A DNA stretch of 6,104 bases, from the NCBI GenBank assembly GCA_017420455.1, contig JAFOJB010000152.1:1-6104 (forward strand), written 5' to 3'. The translations under genes were made by a program, and so were the position numbers. The notes under the pieces were generated by a model that saw nothing but the letters and a program-made list of their open reading frames with translations, had not been told where the DNA came from and searched no databases. Positions within the stretch are counted from its first letter, which is position 1, and each line of letters begins with the position of its first letter. Shown piece after piece: positions 1 to 6,104 of this stretch. The stretch comes from Blautia sp. (GTDB lineage Bacteria; Bacillota; Clostridia; Lachnospirales; Lachnospiraceae).

Positions 1-1206
1 ATCGTCATCAACATAGAGCAGTTTCATTCTATCAATGAACTGAACGGCAGGCGGTTCGGGGATACAGTGCTGCAGGTCCTGGGCGGCGAAATACGGGAGT
101 TCCTGTCCGGAACAGAGGGAATCGCCAGCCGGTTTGACGCGGACCGTTTCGCAATCTATTGTGTCGACCAGCCGGATTACAGAGCCTTGCTGGACCGGTT
201 CCAGGAAAAAGCCAACCAGATCTCTCCGAAGGTAAGCATTCATCTTCGCATGGGAGTCAAGCCCTGGAAGGAAGGCGTGGAGCCCATCGTCCTGTTCGAC
301 CGTGCCGGTACGGCCTGCAGCATGGTAAGGGGCGATTATCAGAAACCGCTGATGATCTATGATGAGGATTTACGCATCCGGGAGCTGATGAATCAGAGGC
401 TGCTGAATGATCTGCGTCTGGCGGCGGAAAACGGCGAGTTCAATGTATTTTATCAGCCTAAATATGATATCCAGTGTAATCCTCCCCGCCTTTCGAGCGC
501 AGAAGCACTTGTCCGGTGGAAGCATCCGGAGTTCGGCCTGATCTCTCCCGGGAAATTTGTACCTCTTTTCGAAGGCAACGGTCTGATCGGCGTTGTCGAC
601 AGCTTTGTCTGGGAAAAGGCCGGGAAACAGATCGCCCTGTGGAAAAAGAAATTTGATTTTACACTGCCGGTCTCCGTCAATCTCTCCCGTTCCGAAATCT
701 ACGATCCGACGCTGATCAGCCGTCTTGATGCCCTGATCAAAAGGAACGGGCTGGAATATTCTGATCTGAAGCTGGAGGTTACGGAATCTGCTTATACCGA
801 CGATACGAAATACATGCTGGATGTTATCCGGCAGCTGCAGAATATGGGCTTTGAGATCGAGATGGATGATTTCGGCTCCGGCTATTCTTCATTGAACATG
901 CTCTCTGATATGCCGATCGATGTGCTGAAAATGGATATGAAATTCATCCGGAATATTGAAAAAAGTGAAACAGACCGCCGGTTGGTAATGCTGATCCTGG
1001 ATATCGCCAGATACCTGAATGTGAAAGTAGTCGCCGAAGGCGTAGAGACGGAAGGACAGCTGGAGATCCTGCGGGACGGCGAATGCAGGCTGGTTCAGGG
1101 CTTTTACTTTTCAAAGCCGGTACCGCCGGAGGAATTCGAACAGCTGATCCTGCGCGAGATTGCAATAGAAAGGGGTAAAAAATATGACGCTTCAGGAACT
1201 GTATAA
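1..1206 (+). CDS. GGDEF-EAL protein, predicted c-di-GMP phosphodiesterase (5' end outside window)
   Basis: This is the C-terminal 401 residues of a protein whose start lies left of the window: the frame is open from base 1 and enters inside a GGDEF domain, so the ATG at 67 is an internal Met, not the start. The GGDEF domain is degenerate. The metal-binding DxD-F region reads INIEQF (10-27) and the signature reads DADRF (136-150), so cyclase activity is not expected. The EAL domain follows and keeps the known catalytic and metal-binding positions: EAL (502-510), Asn of VNLS (679), Glu of LEVTE (775), the Asp pair of DDFG (865-870), Lys and Glu of VKVVAEGVE (1024-1047) and Gln of QGF (1096). 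It should therefore hydrolyse c-di-GMP to pGpG in the cytoplasm, possibly with the dead GGDEF domain acting as a GTP sensor as in some family members. It is probably co-translated with the overlapping HPt gene. Any N-terminal sensor or receiver domain cannot be seen. Confidence 0.93.
   Translation: MVINIEQFHSINELNGRRFGDTVLQVLGGEIREFLSGTEGIASRFDADRFAIYCVDQPDYRALLDRFQEKANQISPKVSIHLRMGVKPWKEGVEPIVLFDRAGTACSMVRGDYQKPLMIYDEDLRIRELMNQRLLNDLRLAAENGEFNVFYQPKYDIQCNPPRLSSAEALVRWKHPEFGLISPGKFVPLFEGNGLIGVVDSFVWEKAGKQIALWKKKFDFTLPVSVNLSRSEIYDPTLISRLDALIKRNGLEYSDLKLEVTESAYTDDTKYMLDVIRQLQNMGFEIEMDDFGSGYSSLNMLSDMPIDVLKMDMKFIRNIEKSETDRRLVMLILDIARYLNVKVVAEGVETEGQLEILRDGECRLVQGFYFSKPVPPEEFEQLILREIAIERGKKYDASGTV
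1167..1175 (+). promoter_or_regulatory. Ribosome binding site for the HPt gene, inside the EAL gene
   Basis: AGAAAGGGG lies 8 bases upstream of the ATG at 1184 and within the last codons of the phosphodiesterase gene. It supports that ATG as the HPt start, and with the 23-base overlap it points to translational coupling of the two proteins. Confidence 0.6.
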
Positions 1207-1552
1207 GACAATCGATGGAGACTATGAACAGGCAATGAAGGTACTCCGCATGGATAAGCTGCTGGACAAGCATATCCGCAAGCTGCTTACGAACGGCGTT
1301 GTGGAAAACCTGATCGCTGCCGGAAACAAAATGGATCCCGGGGAACTGTTCGAAACAGCGCACGCTGTAAAGGGGGTCTGCGCCAACCTGGGGCTTCTGA
1401 AGCTGTCTGAAGCGGCCTCGGACATCGCCAATGAATACAGACCCGGCGCGGTGCGAAAATACAGTGATGAGGACGTCAGGGCGAAGCTTGATGAAATAGA
1501 GGGATTGTACAGGAAGACGGCAGATGGCATACGCCTGTATGAGAATTCCTGA
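1184..1552 (+). CDS. Stand-alone histidine phosphotransfer (HPt) protein
   Basis: This 122-residue soluble protein fits a four-helix HPt domain (usual length about 100-120 residues). The signature AHAVKG (residues 59-64) matches the family pattern HxxKG, with His60 the predicted phospho-acceptor, Lys63-Gly64 conserved, and the small-residue stretch CANLG after it. No kinase catalytic domain or membrane segment is present, so the protein should only shuttle phosphate between receiver domains in the cytoplasm. The natural donor is the hybrid kinase encoded next (1745-5107), which ends in two receivers and has no HPt domain of its own. The acceptor is not visible here; one possibility is a receiver in the missing N-terminus of the upstream phosphodiesterase. 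The gene overlaps that phosphodiesterase by 23 bases in another frame. The HPt assignment rests on the motif and length; the partners are inferred from gene order. Confidence 0.85.
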   Translation: MTLQELYKTIDGDYEQAMKVLRMDKLLDKHIRKLLTNGVVENLIAAGNKMDPGELFETAHAVKGVCANLGLLKLSEAASDIANEYRPGAVRKYSDEDVRAKLDEIEGLYRKTADGIRLYENS

Positions 1553-1582
1553 CCGAAAAAACCATTTCCTGCAGTGGAGGAA

Positions 1583-1600
1583 GGCGGTACCGGTATCGCC
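1583..1600. repeat. Near-palindromic inverted repeat in the spacer
   Basis: GGCGGTACCGGTATCGCC is an almost perfect palindrome; the one non-identical position pair can form a G-U pair in RNA. No T run follows, so it is not a terminator. As DNA it could be an operator-like site, but no binding protein can be named. Confidence 0.5.
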
Positions 1601-1634
1601 GGCTGACAACAAGGGAATCTGATCTGTATCTGGT

Positions 1635-1661
1635 CAGACAGAATCCGAAATGATCTGTCTG
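1635..1661. repeat. Perfect 8-base inverted repeat in the spacer
   Basis: CAGACAGA (1635-1642) and TCTGTCTG (1654-1661) are exact reverse complements separated by 11 bases. The right arm overlaps the second copies of TGATCTGT and CTGCAGTG. It could be a regulator binding site or an RNA hairpin in the leader of the permease-kinase transcript. Confidence 0.55.
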
Positions 1662-1683
1662 CAGTGCCGCAGGGGCTGTCGAA

Positions 1684-1713
1684 AACTGAAAAAACAGGCT
1701 TTTTCCATCAGTT
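1684..1713 (+). repeat. AT-rich imperfect hairpin just before the ribosome binding site
   Basis: AACTGA (1684-1689) pairs with TCAGTT (1708-1713). A second stem of five A-U pairs (1690-1694 with 1700-1704) sits above a three-base bulge and closes a five-base loop. The structure is weak and has no T run after it, so it is more plausibly a leader structure than a terminator. Confidence 0.3.
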
Positions 1714-1727
1714 CCTCCTCAACAAAG

Positions 1728-1734
1728 AAAGGAG
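1728..1734 (+). promoter_or_regulatory. Ribosome binding site of the permease-kinase gene
   Basis: AAAGGAG lies 10 bases before the ATG at 1745 and supports that start. CTCCT at 1715-1719 is complementary to its AGGAG core (1730-1734) across a 10-base loop, so the site could be partly masked in the transcript. Confidence 0.7.
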
Positions 1735-1744
1735 TTAACCTTCT

Positions 1745-4700
1745 ATGAATCCGTCACATCAGGGTTCTGAAGCAAAAACATCTGTCCCCTACCTGTCTGC
1801 TCCGGGTGCCTGGGCGTTTTCGTTCGGATGCAGCGTAGGCTGGGGATCATTTGTCATGCCGGGGACCACCTTTCTTCCGATTGCGGGACCTGTCGGAACA
1901 GCCGTCGGGATCGGCATCGGAGCCATTGTCATGATTCTTCTTGCCGCGAACTATCACTACCTGATGAACCGTTTTTCCAGCGAAGGTGGTGTTTATTCCT
2001 ATACAAAATATTGTTTCGGATGCGACCACGGACTGATCAGCGCCTGGTTTCTTATCCTTATCTATATTGCGATTATCTGGGCCAACGCCACAGCGCTTCC
2101 GCTGATCATGCGGACAGTACTGGGCAGCACCTTTCAGTTCGGTTTTCACTATGAGATCGCAGGCTACCAGGTCTTTCTGGGGGAGATCCTTCTGTCCGTC
2201 GGCGCGCTTCTGACCGCGGGGCTTCTCTGCTTCCGGCGGAAACTGGCCGAGCATACGCAGATCGTGATGGCTCTTATCCTCTTTTTTTTCGTCGTGATCT
2301 GCTTTATTGCAGCTATGAGAAACCGTCCGGCGCACCTTCCTGTTTTCTCTCCTCCGTTTGCGCCGTCTCACAGTTCCATGGGAGGCATTTTTACGATTTT
2401 TGCTCTTGCCCCCTGGGCTTATGTAGGATTTGAATCGATTTCCCATTCTACAGAAGAAGCTGCCTTCCCGCTGAAGAAAACCTTCCGCATCCTGTTCATC
2501 GCGGTCATCTGTTCTGCCGCCGCCTATATCCTTCTGAGTCTGCTGGCGGCTGTTTATCTGCCGGAGGGCTGCAGTTCCTGGATCGAATATGTTGGCGCGC
2601 TGGGAGAATACAGCGGAATCTCTTCGCAGCCGACTTTTTTCAGCGCTTATTCTGCCATGGGAAAAGCCGGAACTGTACTCCTGGGCATGGCAGCTCTCTG
2701 CGCGATCTTTACCGGACTCATCGGCAATTATACCGCTCTCAGCCGTCTGCTGGCCGTGATGTCCGAGGACGGACTGCTGCCTGCTTCCTTCCACAGAAAA
2801 AGCAGGAACAATGTCCCGGTGTATGCCGTTATCCTGATCTTTGCAATCTCCGCCCTCCTTCCGTTTTTCGGGAGAACGGCAATCAGCTGGATCGTGGACG
2901 TTACCACAGTCGGCGCCACCATCGCCTATGCCTACGCATCGGCTGCTGTCTGGAAAACCGCTTTAAAAGAACATAAAAAACTGTACATTGCAACAGGTCT
3001 GTCCGGGCTTATTGTCGCAGTGCTTTTCGCTCTGGAATTTCTGATCCCGAACCTGATCGATGTAAAGACTCTTTCCGTAGAGTCCTACTTTATCCTGGCT
3101 GCCTGGGGAATTCTCGGATTCCTGTATTTCTGGTATGTGTTCCGGAAGGATAAGACCGGACAGTACGGGCGTTCGACGGCAGTGTGGATCATCTTTCTTG
3201 CGCTGATCATTTATGCTTCCAGTGTATGGATGACACAGGAAACCAACCGGGCGGTCGATCAGTCTGTCGAACCGATCCGCAGCTATTACACCGAACAGTT
3301 TCTGGATGAGGGAATACCTGCCGCAGAGGAACCGGGACCGGCTTACCTCATCGAAGTTCTGTACAAGGTCAAAGAAGCCCATATAATCAGTATGGTGATG
3401 CAGATCACGCTGATCGTTACTGCTCTTCTGATCCTCTTCGACATCTATCGCCGGATCCATATGCGGGAAAAACAGATGGAGATTGAGAAAGCACTGGCAG
3501 AAGAAACCAGCAAAGCCAAGACCAGCTTTCTGTCGAATATGAGCCACGAGATCCGTACGCCCATGAACGCCATCATAGGCCTGGACAACATCGCTCTGCG
3601 CAATCCTGATCTTTCGCCGCAGACCAGAGAGCAGCTGGAAAAGATCGGTGCCAGCGCGAAGCATCTGCTGGGGCTGATCAATGATATTCTGGATATGAGC
3701 CGTATCGAATCCGGCCGGATGCCCCTGAAGAATGAAGAATTTTCGTTCAGCGGGTTTCTGGAGCAGATCAATATCATCATCAGCGGACAATGTGTCGATA
3801 AAGGCCTGGACTATGACTGCCAGATCATCGGACATGTCAGCGATTATTATTTCGGAGACGATCTGAAGCTGAAACAGGTATTGATAAACATTCTGGGTAA
3901 TTCTGTGAAATTCACCGACGCGCCGGGAAGTGTTTCCCTCACTGTAGAGGAAAAGAACCAGTTTGAAGGCCTGTGTACCCTTTGTTTTGTGATCAAGGAT
4001 ACCGGCATCGGAATGGACAAGGAATTCATTCCCAGGCTTTTCGAATCTTTCTCCCAGGAGGATTCCTCCTCTACAAACCGGTACGGTGGCAGCGGGCTCG
4101 GCATGGCTCTTACCCGGAACTATGTGGAGATGATGAACGGCGATATCGAGGTGCAGAGTGAAAAAGGCGTTGGTTCTGTCTTCACGGTAACGGTGACCCT
4201 GAACAGTTCCAGCCGCAGCGTGAAGATCGGGCAGGAAACAAGTCTTCCTTCTCCGTTCCGGGCATTAGCCGTTGACGATGATGAAATCTCCTGTGCGCAT
4301 GTGCAGCTGGTCTTAAGGGCCATCGGCATTGAGGCCGACATGGCCACAGATGCAGGGAAAGCCCTCTCGCTTCTGAAGGATGCCTTTGACAGAGGGGAAC
4401 CATACCAGCTCCTTCTGACAGATTACAGAATGCCGCAGATGACGGGAATTGAGCTTGCCCGGGAAGTCCGCGCGTTTGACAACGGAAGTACGGCGATCAT
4501 TATCCTGACTGGCTACAGCTGGGATAATATCGAAAAGGAAGCCTCAGAATACGGCATAGACAGCATCATGTCAAAGCCCCTTTTCTCGGACACTCTTGTC
4601 CGGGAGCTCCACAATATCCAGATCCGGAGATCCGGTGAAAACCAGTCTTCGCAGCAGATCCTTTCTCCTTCATTACAGAATCTGGAGGGATGCCGTGTCC

Positions 4701-5107
4701 TTATGGCAGAGGATGTCGAGCAGAATGCGGAAATCCTGGAGGATCTTCTGGAACTGGAAGGCATTACGGGAGAGCACGCAGAGAACGGCTCCGTCGCGGT
4801 CCGGATGTTCTCCGAAAAACCGGAAGGATATTACGACGCGATACTGATGGATGTGAGGATGCCGGTTATGGATGGCCTTGCGGCGACGCGCAGCATACGG
4901 GCGATGGACAGACCGGACGCTAAAAAAATACCGATCATCGCCATGACAGCCAACGTTTTCGATGAAGATGTGATGCATTCCCTGCAGGCAGGCATGAACG
5001 CGCATCTTTCAAAGCCCGTAGAACCGGAGCACCTTTATGATACTCTGGACAGGCTGATCGCAGAATACCGTAAAGGACAAAGTATGCCGGAGGGACAGTC
5101 CCCGTGA
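1745..5107 (+). CDS. APC-type amino-acid permease fused to a hybrid histidine kinase with two receivers
   Basis: This is one uninterrupted 1120-residue frame. Residues ~20-466 form an APC-superfamily permease of 12 membrane helices. It has the glycine-rich unwound TM1 (GCSVGWGS, 28-35), the APWAYVGFES region of TM6 (222-231), the cytoplasmic EE..FPLKK loop, and the SRLLAVMSEDGLLP loop after TM8. Helices TM13 (~477-495) and TM14 (~547-566) flank an acidic outside loop. A short charged linker (567-595) leads to the kinase: H box MSHEIRTP with His601, N box with Asn719, G1 DTGIGM from Asp752, G2 GGSGLGM (781-787). Receiver 1 has Asp844-846, Asp893, Thr922 and Lys944; receiver 2 has Glu989-Asp990, Asp1036 and Lys1090. 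Positive residues fall on the predicted inner loops throughout. It should be a membrane sensor kinase that reads a solute through its own transporter-like domain, as CbrA and CrbS do with SLC5-type domains. Substrate identity and whether it still transports are unknown. The HPt gene lies upstream. Confidence 0.93.
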   Translation: MNPSHQGSEAKTSVPYLSAPGAWAFSFGCSVGWGSFVMPGTTFLPIAGPVGTAVGIGIGAIVMILLAANYHYLMNRFSSEGGVYSYTKYCFGCDHGLISAWFLILIYIAIIWANATALPLIMRTVLGSTFQFGFHYEIAGYQVFLGEILLSVGALLTAGLLCFRRKLAEHTQIVMALILFFFVVICFIAAMRNRPAHLPVFSPPFAPSHSSMGGIFTIFALAPWAYVGFESISHSTEEAAFPLKKTFRILFIAVICSAAAYILLSLLAAVYLPEGCSSWIEYVGALGEYSGISSQPTFFSAYSAMGKAGTVLLGMAALCAIFTGLIGNYTALSRLLAVMSEDGLLPASFHRKSRNNVPVYAVILIFAISALLPFFGRTAISWIVDVTTVGATIAYAYASAAVWKTALKEHKKLYIATGLSGLIVAVLFALEFLIPNLIDVKTLSVESYFILAAWGILGFLYFWYVFRKDKTGQYGRSTAVWIIFLALIIYASSVWMTQETNRAVDQSVEPIRSYYTEQFLDEGIPAAEEPGPAYLIEVLYKVKEAHIISMVMQITLIVTALLILFDIYRRIHMREKQMEIEKALAEETSKAKTSFLSNMSHEIRTPMNAIIGLDNIALRNPDLSPQTREQLEKIGASAKHLLGLINDILDMSRIESGRMPLKNEEFSFSGFLEQINIIISGQCVDKGLDYDCQIIGHVSDYYFGDDLKLKQVLINILGNSVKFTDAPGSVSLTVEEKNQFEGLCTLCFVIKDTGIGMDKEFIPRLFESFSQEDSSSTNRYGGSGLGMALTRNYVEMMNGDIEVQSEKGVGSVFTVTVTLNSSSRSVKIGQETSLPSPFRALAVDDDEISCAHVQLVLRAIGIEADMATDAGKALSLLKDAFDRGEPYQLLLTDYRMPQMTGIELAREVRAFDNGSTAIIILTGYSWDNIEKEASEYGIDSIMSKPLFSDTLVRELHNIQIRRSGENQSSQQILSPSLQNLEGCRVLMAEDVEQNAEILEDLLELEGITGEHAENGSVAVRMFSEKPEGYYDAILMDVRMPVMDGLAATRSIRAMDRPDAKKIPIIAMTANVFDEDVMHSLQAGMNAHLSKPVEPEHLYDTLDRLIAEYRKGQSMPEGQSP

Positions 5108-5135
5108 CACGCGCCTGACACACCTGAAAAAGGAA

Positions 5136-5140
5136 AGGAG
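5136..5140 (+). promoter_or_regulatory. Ribosome binding site of the LacI-type binding protein gene
   Basis: AGGAG within the purine run AGGAAAGGAG (5131-5140) lies 6 bases before the ATG at 5147. It fixes the start and excludes a longer N-terminus: only 39 bases separate this ATG from the stop of the kinase gene, too few to encode a DNA-binding head. Confidence 0.75.
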
Positions 5141-5146
5141 TCGGAT

Positions 5147-5989
5147 ATGAAAAATATCGGAATTGTTTATGCGGAAGACAGTGGAAAAGGGCTTACGCAT
5201 CCGTTCTTTGTCCTGATTCTGGATGCATTTAAACAGGAAGCCGAAGCGCATGGCTATGATGTCACATTTCTGAATCCCGGTCTCCACAGCATGGGGCAGA
5301 CTTATCTGCAGCGCTGTCACGAAAACAATCTGGATGGCGTATGTGTGATAGTTGCGGATTATGAATCTGCGGACATCCGGAACCTGATCGAGGGAGACAT
5401 CCCATGTCTTACCGTCGATCACCTGTTTAAAGGAGTTCCCGCTGTGCTTTCCGATAACGAGACGGGTGTGCAGAAGCTTCTGACATATGCGATCAGCCGG
5501 GGGCATAAACGCATTGCCTTCATCTCCGGCCAGAATAATTCCATTGTGACACAGACCCGCATCCGGCAGTTCATCAACAGCATGGAATTCAACCGTCTTC
5601 CTATTCCCGAGGGATACCTGCGGGAAGGACTGTACAACAATATTCCTCTTACCCGTTCTATGGTAAAGGATATGCTTCGTCTGCCGGAACGTCCTACCTG
5701 TATTCTCCTGCCGGACGACATCTGCTACCTGGGTGCCCAGGATGCCGCGAGGGATCTGGGGCTCAGGATCCCGGAGGATATCTCCTTTGCAGGTTATGAC
5801 GGAATTCCGCTGACCCAGAGCCTTACCCCGAAGCTTACGACCGTTCATCAGAGCAGCGGCCTGATCGGCTGCGCCGCCGCGCAGAAGCTGATTGAGCGGA
5901 TCGAAAATCACGGAAGCAGAAAAACAATGCCGACGATTTTCCCGGTGGAGCTTATAGAGGGCGGCACAATTGAAGACATCCGGGGATAA
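5147..5989 (+). CDS. LacI/GalR-type ligand-binding protein without a DNA-binding domain
   Basis: This 280-residue protein matches the sugar-binding core of LacI/GalR regulators almost end to end. It begins directly at the first core strand (KNIGIVYAED), then shows HPFF (18-21), the strand leading to TVDH, SDNETG, SRGHKRIAFISG, LLPDD and the late markers PEDISFAGYDGIPL and LTTVH. The usual N-terminal helix-turn-helix and hinge helix (about 60 residues) are absent, and the strong ribosome binding site just upstream shows that this is the real start. There is no signal peptide, lipobox or membrane segment, so it should be a cytoplasmic small-molecule binding protein rather than a repressor or an ABC-transporter binding protein. 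It follows the permease-kinase by 39 bases, probably in the same operon. It may bind the permease substrate or a derivative and act on the kinase or another partner (inference). Ligand unknown. Confidence 0.85.
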   Translation: MKNIGIVYAEDSGKGLTHPFFVLILDAFKQEAEAHGYDVTFLNPGLHSMGQTYLQRCHENNLDGVCVIVADYESADIRNLIEGDIPCLTVDHLFKGVPAVLSDNETGVQKLLTYAISRGHKRIAFISGQNNSIVTQTRIRQFINSMEFNRLPIPEGYLREGLYNNIPLTRSMVKDMLRLPERPTCILLPDDICYLGAQDAARDLGLRIPEDISFAGYDGIPLTQSLTPKLTTVHQSSGLIGCAAAQKLIERIENHGSRKTMPTIFPVELIEGGTIEDIRG

Positions 5990-6104
5990 GGATTGAGACA
6001 GTTATTTCTGGAACAATCCCAAGGAGAAAACCCGCTCAAAGATGATAAAAGATAAAAAAGAAAGGCTGTGAAAAAGTCCTGCCCGGATATCTGCGCATCT
6101 GATG
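5990..6104. other. Purine-rich 3' tail with no confident gene
   Basis: No terminator-like hairpin with a T run is seen after the binding-protein gene, so transcription may continue past the window. An AAGGAG (6021-6026) is followed, at a rather long 15 bases, by an ATG (6042) opening a nine-codon frame whose TGA (6069-6071) overlaps a GTG (6068). The frame from that GTG stays open to the window end for only 12 complete codons, so it cannot be judged as a gene. Confidence 0.4.

Larger units (their letters stand above)
1553..1744 (+). promoter_or_regulatory. 192-base spacer and probable leader of the permease-kinase gene
   Basis: This is the only sizeable non-coding gap between genes in the window. 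It holds three short inverted repeats (1583-1600, 1635-1661, 1684-1713), a repeated octamer TGATCTGT (1620-1627 and 1651-1658) and a repeated octamer CTGCAGTG (1569-1576 and 1659-1666). None of the hairpins is GC-rich and followed by a T run, so I see no intrinsic terminator and the upstream pair may be transcribed through. No convincing -35/-10 pair was found; CTGACA (1603-1608) with TATCTG (1627-1632) at 18-base spacing is weak. I do not recognise a c-di-GMP or amino-acid riboswitch consensus by eye. A promoter or regulatory leader is inferred from gap size and repeat content only. Confidence 0.4.

Noticed and set aside
944..1612. 222-codon open frame on the - strand across the EAL/HPt junction
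   Set aside because: Both + strand genes carry diagnostic motifs here; the antisense translation shows no family features.
1603..1632. CTGACA and TATCTG at 18-base spacing as a promoter for the permease-kinase gene
   Set aside because: The -10 candidate matches only three of six consensus positions, so it is not better than chance.
1553..1744. c-di-GMP riboswitch or amino-acid riboswitch in the leader
   Set aside because: The functional context made this worth looking for, but I could not find the conserved cores of the c-di-GMP classes or of the lysine or glycine riboswitches by eye.
2282..2289. Run of eight T in the permease gene as a possible phase-variation slip site
   Set aside because: It encodes ordinary Phe codons in membrane helix 5. 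A tract of eight is short for slippage control, and nothing else suggests phase variation.
1847..2794. Long open frame of 315 codons on the - strand inside the permease region
   Set aside because: It lies antisense to a strongly supported permease with clear family motifs. Its translation is rich in charged residues without a recognisable domain, and it has no supporting context.
5009..5911. 300-codon open frame on the - strand over the binding protein gene
   Set aside because: The + strand frame matches the LacI-type core end to end and has a strong ribosome binding site, so the antisense frame is a by-product of codon composition.
5990..6055. Read-through extension of the binding protein, since the frame stays open for 21 codons after the TAA at 5987-5989
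   Set aside because: The LacI-type fold is already complete at the stop, and the extra codons resemble no known domain.
6042..6104. Nine-codon leader frame overlapping a GTG that might start a new gene
   Set aside because: The AAGGAG is 15 bases from the ATG, the GTG has only a poorly spaced purine run before it, and just 12 complete codons are visible before the window ends.

Overview
The window looks like part of a signal-transduction locus from a low-to-mid-GC Gram-positive bacterium. Class Clostridia is the best guess, possibly Lachnospiraceae. The support is purine-rich AGGAG-type ribosome binding sites, the style of the hybrid kinase, and a GGDEF/EAL protein combined with LacI-type binding domains. 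There is no phylogenetic marker gene, so this placement is inference. All four recognisable genes are on the + strand and tightly arranged. I see no RNA gene, insertion sequence, CRISPR array or phage feature.

Layout. (1) 1-1206: the 3' part of a GGDEF-EAL protein cut by the left window edge. Its GGDEF domain is degenerate, but its EAL domain keeps the residues expected of a c-di-GMP phosphodiesterase. (2) 1184-1552: a small stand-alone histidine phosphotransfer (HPt) protein that overlaps the EAL gene by 23 bases. (3) 1553-1744: a 192-base spacer rich in short inverted repeats, with no recognisable intrinsic terminator. (4) 1745-5107: a 1120-residue fusion of an APC-superfamily amino-acid permease (12 membrane helices), two extra helices around a loop of about 50 residues, a complete histidine kinase core and two receiver domains. 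(5) 5147-5989: a LacI/GalR-type ligand-binding domain that has neither a DNA-binding head nor a signal peptide. (6) 5990-6104: a 115-base tail with no confident gene.

How they may work together (inference). The permease-kinase would sense, and perhaps carry, a solute. It would autophosphorylate at His601 and pass phosphate to Asp893 and/or Asp1036. The HPt protein (His60) would then carry phosphate to a further receiver that is not in this window. The neighbouring phosphodiesterase suggests that the output involves c-di-GMP. The headless LacI-type protein would be a cytoplasmic binding protein for a small molecule, possibly the permease substrate or a metabolite of it. The permease-kinase fusion with this neighbourhood is the most unusual content of the window.
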